Origin: Agriotes lineatus
Lineage: Eukaryota; Arthropoda; Insecta; Coleoptera; Elateridae
Length of the DNA stretch: 64,000 nucleotides
Direction of reading: 5' to 3'
Assembly (NCBI GenBank): GCA_940337035.1
Contig: CALNHX010001917.1
Location: 1 to 64,000, forward strand
Part shown: positions 34,118-44,917 of the stretch, in pieces
Layout: each line of letters starts with the position of its first letter
Numbering within the stretch: the first letter of the stretch is position 1
Notes under the pieces: model-generated
Told to the model about the DNA's origin: nothing
What the model saw: the letters and a program-made list of their open reading frames with translations, nothing else
Databases searched by the model: none
Made by a program: the position numbers and the translations under genes

Positions 34118-34336
34118 AATTACACTCAAGCTTTTTTTTTATCGAAGTAAACTTAACATTTATAATTCGAGTTTCCTTGCTTTTAGGCAATTCAACTAAA
34201 AAAACTGCCAGAAAAAATTACTCGTCCTTCGGACTCGTAATTTTTTCGGAGGCAGTTTTTTTCGTTAAATTTCCAAGCAAGAAATTCTCATTAAAATGTC
34301 AAGTTTACTTCGACAAAAAAAAGCTCTCGTGTAATT
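34118..34336. repeat. 219-bp foldback with CTTCGG loop
   Basis: Inverted arms run from AATTACAC at 34,118 to GTGTAATT at 34,336 with a few mismatches. The centre is CGAGTCCTTCGGACTCG-like, with the CTTCGG at 34,227-34,232. The sequence from here to 35,030 shows no gene. Confidence 0.75.
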
Positions 34337-35035
34337 ATAAGTGAAAAATGAAATCATCACATGCAAAATACAAAAGTTGAAAGAAGGTAAAACATTTAGT
34401 ACCTGGACAAGACATAGATCACTGCAGGAAGTATTAGGCCTCCCCCACATCTTTCCGTTTACTTCTTTGCTGTGCAGTTCTCATCCAGTTTCAACCAGCA
34501 AAAAAGTGAATGTCATCGATCTATCACATTGGTGGTCTGTCTATCTTGAAATCTCTTGTTGATTCACGATCTCCATTGCATAATTCTGTTTTGCACAGTC
34601 CATTCCAAAAGAATTTTGCTGAACTTATCCTAGTGATAATGCTTCCTGCCACAGTGAGAAACTTGAAATAGTGCCAACAGCTGAAAAAAAAGCAGTAGTA
34701 AAATACATGACCAATTGATATTACATTAAAATTTGTCAATACCCTTTAGGTCATTAACCTTCTAGAATTACCGAGAGATCAAGAAAGACTGATCGAAAAA
34801 ACTTTCTTCCGCGCAGGTTATCAATATCTACGTCATGTTTCTGCAGTAAAGCTAGCTGTTTATCAGCTGTCAGTTTTAGCTTATTTGTATTTTGTAAATT
34901 TCAATTTTCTGTTGATTTCACTATTTTTAAAACAGTTTTTTCAAAACTAACATTAGCATCCACGTTTGTGACAAAAGTACGTCAATTCTTCCTTTTTATT
35001 AATTATTGAAAAGTTTTACCAAATGTTTCTATTTT

Positions 35036-35194
35036 AGGTTAGAACTGTATATTGTAATCATGTCATTTTCACTTGAGGACAAATTCCTTTTACAATCGTA
35101 TCTCCGAAATGGAAATAGAGATGAAAATGGAAGGTGGGTTGTTCTCAGTTTATTGAAGCGTATTATGATAACAGAAGTTTTAATTAGAAGTTAA
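35036..35194 (+). pseudogene. possible first exon of a mariner-type transposase
   Basis: A methionine at 35,060 starts MSFSLEDKFLLQSYLRNGNR, followed by a GTGGGT donor-like site near 35,132. The start resembles the N-terminal segment of insect transposases with the 'MxxSLExKxFxxxxYxxNG' opening. There is no downstream catalytic domain in the window. Low confidence. Confidence 0.25.
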
Positions 35195-35470
35195 ACTAAA
35201 ATATTTACAAGGGTTTTTTCTCATAAAAATTGAAAAAGCAGATCAAAGTGCCCCACTTCACGGTATTAAATTTTTTAATCTTACGGCAAAAACATGCCAC
35301 TTGGTAATTTTAGTCTGTCTCCTTCAAATACACAATTAATTGTCTGTTGTTGTGTATCTTTAAAGTTTACGTAATCAGCTAGGGGTAAATGGGGTAAGTG
35401 TAGATTGGGGTATTTGTAGACAACTATAATTATTTAAAAACGGCTGGTAGAAATGGCATCATACGCACAC

Positions 35471-36541
35471 ATAATCCGTTCACAACCTTTTTCGTACAGA
35501 GTTGGCTATTATGTTTTCTTTTCATGTTGGACTAACTGATTCGGTGATGTAGCAGATGCAACTTTTTTTTTCATTCAGTGTCTGTTCAACATTTTCTTGC
35601 CACCACGTTGCCAGATTTATTATTTTAATATTCGTAAGAAAATAAGTGATTTATGAAGTGTAAAAATAATTTTAGTTTCCGTCAAAGGAAAAGTGAAAAT
35701 GCCCAAAATAATTTTGTTACAACAAAAAATTTCCATTAAACGATGCTACTTCCAATTTAAAAAGAACAGACCAGATTTAAAAGAACTTGAGTTGATGTCG
35801 AGACTAGAGAATATATTGCTGTACGTTAAAAAAGGAAAAAAAATCCAGCGTAATGTATAATAATTTACTATATTTACCTACCTACTTATTACTATTTTAG
35901 TGTTGAAATGTTATGTGGCAGATGTGAAAATCAACATGAAGTAAAATCAGCAAGCCGTCCATTTGACAAGATATTTACATTTTTCACATGTTAATTTCTA
36001 TAAGACCAATATTGCTCAATTGCCCTACTAATTAAATTTATTTGGCATCAGTTTGTGACGTCTTTATCCTTCCACACCAGCAAGCAAGCAAGCATGTAAA
36101 ATAAAGTGGCATATTCGTATCATGTACACAATTCTTATTCAAATTGCAATACACATTAATATTGAATGCTTTTCTTACGCATTAGTTCTCATTTTCGTTT
36201 CTGTCGTCAATTGTCAAATCATTTCAGTTTTTCATCCTTAATTTAAACAGAGATCCAGCAACAATGTACAGTCACAGAATCAAAAGAGTTTACACCTTAG
36301 TTTTTCAGTGTAAATTCGTAAAAAATCAGTAGAATTTGCAATAAATTTAGTTTGATACGTTAAGTGTAAAAAATTTTAAAAGTACTTAAGTTCACTTAAA
36401 GTACCTTGCAACTATTTAAACGATGAGCAAAGAAGAAGAATGATTGCCGGATGTAAACTATATTGATTCCCGGACTGTACCTATTCAGAAAATATAACCT
36501 TAAACTGAAAACAACCTAACCTAACACAAAAAGTGTCAATT
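35471..36541. mobile_element. third copy of the P-like TIR family, partial
   Basis: The left end CCGTTCACAACCTTTTTCG matches the terminal repeat of the elements at 4.2 and 29.2 kb. The interior shares the MPKIILLQQK segment (35,699), the GCAAGCAAGCAAGC tract (36,082) and the ACCTATTCAGAAAATATAAC block (36,480). The right terminal repeat is missing; similarity fades at about 36,541. No transposase is readable. Confidence 0.65.
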
Positions 36542-36760
36542 GCTGTCAATCTGGCTGTTTTTGGTCTTCTTGTGCTGCGTCTATTTTCATAATTTTGGTT
36601 TTTTTCTTGATTTAACACGAGGCCGTATTCTTTTGATGCGTGTATTAGTCTTATAGTAATTTGTTTTAGATGTTTTTTACTTGTGGTATAATGCTTTTAT
36701 ATAAATGTTTGTTTATAAATACTAATACAAAATGCGAAAGAATACTATACATACTTCGTA

Positions 36761-36858
36761 AGAAAAGTAGTTTTACTAAACGCTTTTTAAGTTACTTGCT
36801 CGCTTCGCTCGCTCGTACTCAATTAAGCTATATTCGTTTAGTAAAACTTTACTTTTCT
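36761..36858. repeat. 98-bp foldback
   Basis: Arms AGAAAAGTAGTTTTACTAAACG (36,761-36,782, given here only as its position) and 36,835-36,858 are inverted copies. The centre has CTCGCTTCGCTCGCTCG. Confidence 0.65.
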
Positions 36859-36986
36859 AAACTTGTGTAATATAATGTTTGAATTAATTTGTTACTCTAC
36901 TCCATTTGTTGCTACTGAAAAGAAAATATATCCCAAAAGAAGAATAACTTAATAGGATCAACTATTACATACAATTTTTAATAGTA

Positions 36987-37245
36987 CGGATGGGGCCATA
37001 ATTATATATAACAGCAATGAGATAACATGAATAACAAAATAGAATGCTTGAGTAAGAAAGAGATGGCCATACGAAAAAAATATTTTAGTAGGCATGTTTA
37101 GTTGACAAATGTCATAATTAAATTAAGCGTCAAGCCTTCTCGAATATTTGCTACTATGTTTATCTCTTTCTTACTCAAGCAATACGAATTATTTTCTTGT
37201 GCATGTTATCTCATTGCTGTTATATATAATTGTGGCCCCCATCGG
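36987..37245. mobile_element. 259-bp palindromic MITE, TA-flanked
   Basis: The ends GATGGGGCCATAATTATATA and its complement enclose a nearly palindromic interior with CTTGAGTAAGAAAGAGAT and its inverse. TA is present at 36,985-36,986 and 37,246-37,247. It sits at the outer edge of the LINE tail at 37,255. Confidence 0.7.
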
Positions 37246-37254
37246 TATGTAGGT

Positions 37255-38990
37255 TTGTATGTATTGTCGGTAACCTCATTTTACCTTGCGGTGTAGAGGC
37301 TGGTGCTTTATACGCTTGCGTCTGGCGATACAATGCTCAACATGTCCTGGATCCGCGCTTTTTGTGCTTGCACAGCAACCATGTGTGAGATCTTGGTGAT
37401 GTATTGACGTTATAATAGTATTTACAAAAAAAAATCCCTTGTGAGTTCCAGTGTAAAACTATTTTAGAAATTTCTCCTGGTGCCTTCAGGAATGTCCAAT
37501 GCAATGTCCATTTTCTCTTGAGGATTTCTTTGGATATTTATGAATGGTTGGTAACTACCTAGTGTTCTGAATGCAGTTTTGGACATTATCTTTTGTTGGT
37601 AATCGTTGAGCATGGATAACCTACTTCTAGTTCTTCATTGTCAATATAAAATTCATTGAGGTTGCGTGAAGAAATTCGCATGACCTTTGTTTTCGCTACA
37701 TTTATTTTGAGGCCTACTAGGCTTGCTTGTGTGACTAGGCTTTGTAGTTTTGCTATCCTATCCGCATGTGTGTGTGAAAGCGGGCGATTTTGAAAGTCTC
37801 ATGTAACGTTGCGATTGTTGTTATTAATAGTGAGTTTTACTCCATGTTTCACAGGAATCTTTCTAATAATTTTGGCTTTAGGTGATATCCTGCAGGATGA
37901 ATTCTCATATAAGCCTTTGATGATATTAATTAATTTTTGTGGAATCAATTTTTGTATTAGTATTTTCCATATGGATTCTTGGTTAAGACTATCAAAAGCT
38001 CGTTTATAGTCCACGAAAATTAATTAAAATGATTGCCATTTTAGAAACTGCTTTATTATTATCCTCATTGTGTTTATATGGTCTACATACGAGTGTCAGG
38101 GTCTGAAACCTGCTTGCTTCTTCCTAAGATTTGGTTTGATATTGGGAGAGATGCTACTGAGAATTATTATTACTAGTATTTTGTTAATAGCATTAGAAGA
38201 GTTATTCCTCTCCAATTATGTCGGTGTAATACACTTCCCATCTACTCTGTTCATTGTCTTCTACTACAAGCATACTCTCATTGTCTCATATATGTACATT
38301 CTCTGTTTGACCATTGTTAGTTAGGCGGTTTCTAAGCTGGTCAAGTTGTTTCATATAGTTATTCCGGGCATCGTCTGCTTTGTCTGCAATGTCATCAAAC
38401 CATTTTCGTTTGTCACTTTTGCAACTGTCCTTAACGCCTTAACGGCTTTGGTTATTCTGTTGTATTCTCTGGTAAGCATTTTTCTTTGAAGGTCCTCGGA
38501 ACAGTTGTTGAGCTTCGATTTAAATTTCTTGCTATTAAGTCCCATGTCATAGCCAAGGACTTCTTTACTTTTCTGCAGTAGTAAGTTAGTAGCTTTATCC
38601 CGTCTTGATTCTATTGCCTCGTTTTCGATTAAGTGTGCCTCCTTATTATTGAAGCTAGCTTTAAATTCATTATATGTATCAGGGTTGTTACGCTTTGTTA
38701 GATTGAAAGATTGAAACTCTTGTGTTTAAATGGGCAGTAGTGAGTTTTTATTGAACAGGTTATAAGATGATGATCACTACGAACGTTTGCTCCCTGTCGA
38801 TTACGGACACCTAACAAGAAGCTGCACCGTTTCCTACAAAAAGCAATATGGTCTCTTTGATTTCTTGTTCTGCTGTCTGGGGGCAGACGCAGGTGATCTT
38901 ATGTAAATTTCTATGTGGGTATACGGTTCCATCAATTGCTAATCAAAGTTTGAACATAGCTCAACAAATAGCTCGCTCATTATGCTGAGC
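37255..38990 (-). pseudogene. decayed LINE: endonuclease end, linker, partial RT, tail
   Basis: On the - strand, in order: VYPHRNLHKIT, GVRNRQGANVRSDHHL (endonuclease C-terminus, about 38,770), the linker with LTREYNRITKAVKALRTVAK (about 38,430), QAGFRP and VDHINTMRIIIKQF, then FVDYKRAFDSLNQESIW (catalytic Asp, about 37,990) and GLKINVAKTKVMR (about 37,690). The YADD region appears deleted. A tail follows at 37,255-37,317 whose sequence, AGCACCAGCCTCTACACCGC in complement, recurs next to the alpha-tubulin copy. Many stops and frameshifts show that this is old. Confidence 0.65.
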
Positions 38991-39189
38991 CAATCCAGGT
39001 TTTCCAACACTCGTCTGTCACTTTCGGCTGTATATGCTTTCAACAAATGCTCATGCACTACAAAACTTGCATAAATTGCTTGATTTTCTGTGCTTTACAA
39101 TATTTGTATCTTTTACGAGCGGTACAGGTCACAGAAAGTAGATTGGGTGTCAAGGTAGGTCATGAAAGGCGCTGTGATCATATTTGATG

Positions 39190-39574
39190 CAGAGCCAGTA
39201 GATATATATAAGAGAGTACCGCCATTCTTTGATCCGTAAAAATGCCGCCATCGCCGCCATTTTTGTTCCCATCAGCAATGACTGATTGAGTTATGTCTAA
39301 AATTTTACTTGAAATTGGCAAGACTGTAAGTCTATGTCAAATTGGAGGTTATCAGGTTATGTTTTCCGTCAGTTTGTGTCAAATAACAAACAAAACCTAA
39401 TCTACTAACCTTGAATTTGACAGAGACTTACAGTCTTGCCAATTTTAAGTAAAATTTCGGATTGCCAATAAATGTCACGTTGACGGAATTGTGCTACAAA
39501 CCTCAAAGTGACGCATATGACAAAGGAACAAACATGGCGGACGTGGCGGTACTCTCCTATATCTACTGGCTCTG
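39190..39574. mobile_element. hAT-type MITE copy 1, perfect 8-bp duplication
   Basis: The 385-bp element starts CAGAGCCAGTAGATATA and ends TATATCTACTGGCTCTG. ATTTGATG flanks it exactly on both sides (39,182-39,189 and 39,575-39,582). Inside is a second long inverted repeat (AATTGGCAAGACTGTAAG and its complement). A closely related copy is at 52,564-52,943. Confidence 0.9.
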
Positions 39575-39582
39575 ATTTGATG

Positions 39583-40535
39583 AATTGGCAATATGTGGAA
39601 AGTTGTCAAAAACATACAAAGTTAGGTTATATTTTAAATGACAAGTAAACAGCAACGGTGGGTAGAGGGATTTCGTTTGCGCAGTGACTAACGTCATATG
39701 ACAGATTCTTTGTGTTTTAAAGTGTGGAAATTGCTGTTGCTGGGATAGAAGGTTTAGCAGAGCCTGGTTGTTCAACGTACATCATTATTTCCGCAATCCT
39801 ATTAACATTCAAGAACTGATAATATACCATACCGCAATGTTGCGTACGCCTCTGATTTATTGTGCCATTTAGCTTAAATAAGGTTAACAATTTAATGTCA
39901 ATATGATAGATGTAAAAATGTTACCAATACGAAACTTGAAAATTACTAGATTCTAACATTAGTTCCGATTTTCACCGCGTCCCAATCTACTTTCTGTAAC
40001 CTGTAGATGATATCTGCAGCTGCTTTTTTGCAGTATTTTTTGACTAAAGTGACCATTTGTCTATCATTCTGACGTACTGTTCCTTATTGAAACTTGCCGT
40101 ACTGCATCCTGCATTGAAAATTCTCTGTCAAAATTACTTGCATTGACACATTGTGTGCCAACGTGATTTCAACATATCACCCCCCGGAGCCATATATTTT
40201 TTTCTATATTTTGTTACTTTAGTTGTCAAAATTGTAGGAGAATAAATTAGTTGTTGAACATTTTTTTTTCCAGCATCTCCATCGTGTTTTAGTGTGATAT
40301 TCACATATGAATGACGATGCTCCCCATGTAAATCTTGATCATTGTTTCCCTGTGGAACCCGGTCATTTAAATTGTTTTAATATTTTTAAGGATGGTATGG
40401 TAATGCAAAAAACTGTGAAGAAAAAACACTGTCTATTATGCCAAAGTTACGAAAAAGAAAGGTTACGACACTGCTAGAAAACGAGCAAAAATGTTGTAGT
40501 ACACGTACTGCAATAGGTGTCCTTGTCAACCATAA
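39583..40535. other. AT-rich DNA, nothing recognised
   Basis: No domain, RNA or element end is visible in either strand. Confidence 0.45.
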
Positions 40536-42080
40536 ATATGTTTATCTACGTCCACTACTAAAAGTAGGCCTTTTAGCGCTAGCTTGTTTCACTAAAAGTG
40601 ACGTTTTATATAGCGTGGTTATAGAAATCAGCTGTTTACTTTTAGCTCATGTGCTAAAAGTGAAGTTGTAAAGTTATTCTAGTTGCTTCTTGCGTTACAG
40701 GTAAAGTGTTTTTGAAATAATTAAAGCGTTATGTAATGAATACAGTCAGATGTGGAGTATTAATAATTACATTTCGTAACTGACCATGACAGTACTGACT
40801 TCGCGTTGTTCGCAAACATTCGCCCGCGCGGCGTGGTCTACTGTTTATTATGACATAAATTAGAAGTGTCGTAGATGCAAACCTTTGTTAAATCGATATT
40901 TATGGATTAACAACAGTAAAATTAAGGTCGTAGATAAAATATTGTATGCAACGCGTGCTAAAAGTTGTTTATGCACGATACATGTTATGAAACTCATCCT
41001 TCGGCTTCGTTTCATAATTTTCATGTTTCGTGCATAAACGTCGACTTTTAGCACTTGTTGCATAAATAGCTATTTTCTACTACCACTACTAAAAGTAGGC
41101 CTTTTAGCGCTAGCTTTTTTCACTAAAAATGACGTTTTATAATTCAGCGTGTTAAAAGTGAAATCAGCTGTTTACTTTTAGCACATGTGTTATAAAGTAA
41201 ACAGCTGGTGTTCAATTTAGAATTTCGAACTGGAAGTGAGGTTCTAAAGTTATTCTAGTTACTTCTTTCGTTAAAGGTAAAGTTTTTTTTAAATAATTAA
41301 AGCATTATGTAATGAATAAATAAAGTAAAATGTGTACATTTATAATTACCTTTGATAACTAACTTTGACAGCTACCCGCTGCAGAAACAGTCACCTGCAC
41401 GTCAAGGCCATCTCTTTACTATGGCATAAAGTATAACTGTCATAAATGCAAACCTTTGTTAAATTGACATTTATGGATTACTAACAGTAAATTTAAGGCC
41501 ATAGAAAGAATATTGTGTGGAAACTCGTGCTAAAAGTGTTTATCTACGACCACTACTAAAAGTAGGCTTTTTAACACTCGCTTGTTTCACTAAAAGTGAC
41601 GTTTTATAGTTTACCGTGTTTAAAGAAATCAGCTGTTTACTTTTAGCACATGTGCTAAAAGTGACGCGAGGTTCAAAACTACAATTTCGAACTGCAACTG
41701 AAGTTGTAAAGCTATTCTAGTTGCTTCTTGCGTTACAGGTAAAGCGCTTTTGAAATAATTAAAGCGTTATGTAATGAATACAGTCATATGTGGAGTATCA
41801 ATAATTACATTTCGTACAACTCACCTTGACAGCACGGGCGTGGCCAAACAATCGCCAGCGGCGTAGCCTACTATTCATTATGACGCAGCGTCGCAGATGC
41901 GAACCTTTCTTAAATCGATATTTATGGATTAATAACGGTAAAATTAAGGTCGTAGATAAAATATTGTATGCAACGCGTGCTAAATGTCGTTTATGCGCGA
42001 GACATGTTATGAAACTCAGCCTTCGGCTTCGTTTCATAATTTTCATGTCTCGCGCATAAAAGTCGACTTTTAGCACTTGT
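40536..42080 (+). repeat. three degenerate tandem units of about 470-530 bp
   Basis: The landmark CCACTACTAAAAGTAGGC lies at about 40,550, 41,085 and 41,553. Each unit then has the AAATCAGCTGTTTACTTTTAG block, GTAATGAATA, and AAATCGATATTTATGG. Units 1 and 3 end in strong hairpins with CTTCGG loops (40,953-41,054 and 41,975-42,076). Unit 2 lacks the hairpin. A further weak hairpin copy lies at 42,095-42,165. There is no coding content. Confidence 0.75.
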
Positions 42081-43347
42081 TGCATAAATAGCTATTATGC
42101 ACAAGAGATGTTAGAAACTGCCTTCAGCTTTGTTTCATAATTTTCATGTCTCGTGCATAAACATCCACTTTTAGCACTGGTTGCACAAATAGCTAGCTAT
42201 TAGTGTTAGAACTGAGTTCATTAATCCATTTTGCCAATAAGTTACTTGGTTTTTGTAATAATTAAAAGTTCTAATAAAAACCTGTTCTTTTCTCTAAATT
42301 TTTTTTTCACTCTTTGCTCAAACCAAGTGTACGAATATGGTCACTGGGGGTTACACTTTAAATTCCTCTATTTAAATACACTAGACCGTCGTTCATATAC
42401 GAATGACAAAGCCCCGCAGTGTACACCGCCAGTCATACATAAATGAATGATGCGACCACTCCGGAAGCATTGCTGTCATTCATATATGTACGACGTGGCA
42501 CACAATGTATTAACGAAAATACGATTTTTTATACTTAAACATCGCTCATCGCATCTGTTTTTCTAAAATCAGATTTACGAAGTATCCAAAAGTTATTGAA
42601 ATATTTTTTAACAAGGCAACACGCCTAAACAGCGGTCTTGCTTTATATACAATCAGAAAGCATTATTCTCAGATAGTATCAGGAAAGTGGAGAGCAACAC
42701 AAAAACTCATTGAAAAATGTCAAGAAATGATTTTGAGAACTAAGCTAAATGAAAGGATTGTCAACGATTTTCCTCTCTTTGTGAGAATCATTTTGATAAA
42801 TTAACTGAAGGTGTACTGCTAAATGGGATTCAGTTCAGATCTCAAAAAGAAGATTTATATGTGAATTGCCTGCATTTTTTAAAAAACTGATCAACCCATT
42901 TAAATATTGCTGAACATTTGTGTGGACGACCTTGGCTAGAGCAATTGAATGGAAAAACATTCACTTATAATACCATGAGTAGTCAAAGTTATGTCGACTA
43001 TTTTTGCGGTGGTGTCACGAATGTCCATTGCGCTTTGGTACGATTAGGACGAGTGCGTTAGCCCGAGTCCTAATCCTGAGCATGCGCGCTACTGAATAGT
43101 TAAACATGCTGCAGTAGGGTTTACACGGGCCTAACTTACTCGATTAGCACCAAAGCCAGGCACTTTTCAGCACAACCTCGTAAATAAATTTAATGGCTCG
43201 ACAAACTCCAATCAATCTGTACCGAATGTTTGGAACGATAAGCAATAAAATAATTTAAAATAGTGTTACTTTCTTGAAATTACTTATACATGCTGATTAT
43301 TTGCCAATAATTCAACAAATTTCATTTTTAAATCATAATTTAGAATA
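42081..43347. other. AT-rich DNA, one small hairpin
   Basis: A scrap near 42,895-43,000 can be read as LNIAEHLCGRPWLEQL and is not recognised. A hairpin with arms GATTAGGAC and GTCCTAATC lies at about 43,041-43,074. No gene is supported. Confidence 0.4.
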
Positions 43348-43351
43348 TTAT

Positions 43352-44823
43352 TGTAACGAGACAGACTTGTGGTGTCGTAAATGCGCACGTCGTTGTTTTC
43401 TGATGGCCTGTAGTGATCTATAACCCCCTACGTTGTGTACATCACTTTGTTTTAATTTAATAGATTTTATGAATGCTTTAAACAAGTTCTCGTAACTTGT
43501 GTACCCTTAGGGTTCTTATAACCCTTGTAACTGCAAGTTCTTCATTTAAGTAGGCTCATACACACACTTTGATGAAATAAAACGCCAAAAACGCTTTATA
43601 CATTTATTAAAGCAATAAACCCTATACTCTCGTATATAAAACTAAATTTAACAATCAAATTGTTCCCTTTACCTTTCTGCAGTGGGCACAGTCTAATGGG
43701 AAATGTAATGCTCTTCAATTTTTGGTGTAATAATAGCAATACGGTGACTTAGTCAGTGCAAGGACGGACTTGAGAGTTTGTAAAGGAAATTTATCAGTGA
43801 AGGAAATTGCGCCGCTGCTCTCCACCTGCTGTAGCGACAACCGCGCAATTAGAGATAAGGAAAACCACCGTCGTCTGCCCTTAACCTGCAGTAGCGAGAA
43901 GCTCGCCCGCCGATCAAAATGTAGCGACAACCGCGGAATTAGGGATAAGGAAAACCACCGTCGTCTGCCCTTAACCTGCAGTATCGAGAAGCTCGCCCGC
44001 CGATCAAAATGTAGCGACAACCGCGGAATTAGGGATAAGGAAAACCACCGTCGTCTGCCCTTAACCTTCAGTAGCGAGGATCTCGCCCGTTGATTAAAAT
44101 GTAGCGACAACCGCGGAATTAGGGATAAGGAAAACCACCGTCGTCTGCCCTTAACCTTCAGTAGCGAGGATCTCGCCCGTTGATTAAAATGTAGCGACAA
44201 CCGCGGAATTAGGGATCAAGTAAGGTGCCCAAAAACTGTTGTCTGACTCCGACGAGTTTCCCTTTAAATAGCCGCTCGCAGTGGGTATCCCCTCTCGGGA
44301 ATACAGTGGTGTTTCCACCCCATATCCAATCACAGCGTTTCCGCTGGGTAATCATCCAATCATAATGTTTCCATTATGACGCAGTATTTCTACCGCAATT
44401 TAAATCGTATTATAATATTTTCGGTGCCCTCGATGTGGGTGACTAACACCCTGAGTCGTAAATTGCCACTTTAATCCCTATTTGGCTTTCGCCGCGTGAC
44501 GAATTTCCCAATTAGACTATGCCCAAATATCTCCAGTTTCCTGTAAGAAAAGTGTGAATTATGTGGCCCCATAATTCACTATTAAGCTGAAAGCAAAAAA
44601 CTATATGGTCCAGGGCCCTGTGTGTGTAACTTAATAAGCCCGCAGTCGCAGCTGTGGACCTAACCTTAATCTATCATTAATATGCCTGCACGTGCAACAA
44701 TTCCTTACATTGGGGAAAAAACCTTCTGCATATCGTAATTACCAAATTCAAACGAAAAACTTAAGCATCTAATAATAATTGTTCATGTTTGTGTCCATTA
44801 CCTATAAGTCGCGTCCTCTCACA
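43352..44823 (-). repeat. 3' LTR of the gypsy element
   Basis: It is the left copy. It holds four exact-period 90-bp tandem units (starts 43,831, 43,921, 44,011, 44,101, and a partial unit at 44,191). AATAAA in the sense orientation lies at 43,603-43,608 and would serve as the poly(A) signal. Because 90 is a multiple of three, long frames open in both strands across the repeats; they are not genes. Confidence 0.95.
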
Positions 44824-44833
44824 TTGCCCCCCA
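44824..44833 (-). promoter_or_regulatory. polypurine tract
   Basis: In the sense orientation TGGGGGGCAA lies directly before the TGTGAG start of the 3' LTR, as expected for the plus-strand primer. Confidence 0.8.
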
Positions 44834-44917
44834 GATTTAAGATGTTAGTAATAACAATTATATGCAGCTTAAATCTGTAGAGAACGCGACTATTTGTTAC
44901 CGCACACTCACACCACT

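Noticed and set aside
43715..44200. Long frames on both strands in each LTR (also 51,126-51,611)
   Set aside because: They arise from tandem 90-bp units, a period divisible by three, and are identical in the two LTRs. There is no domain and no start context.
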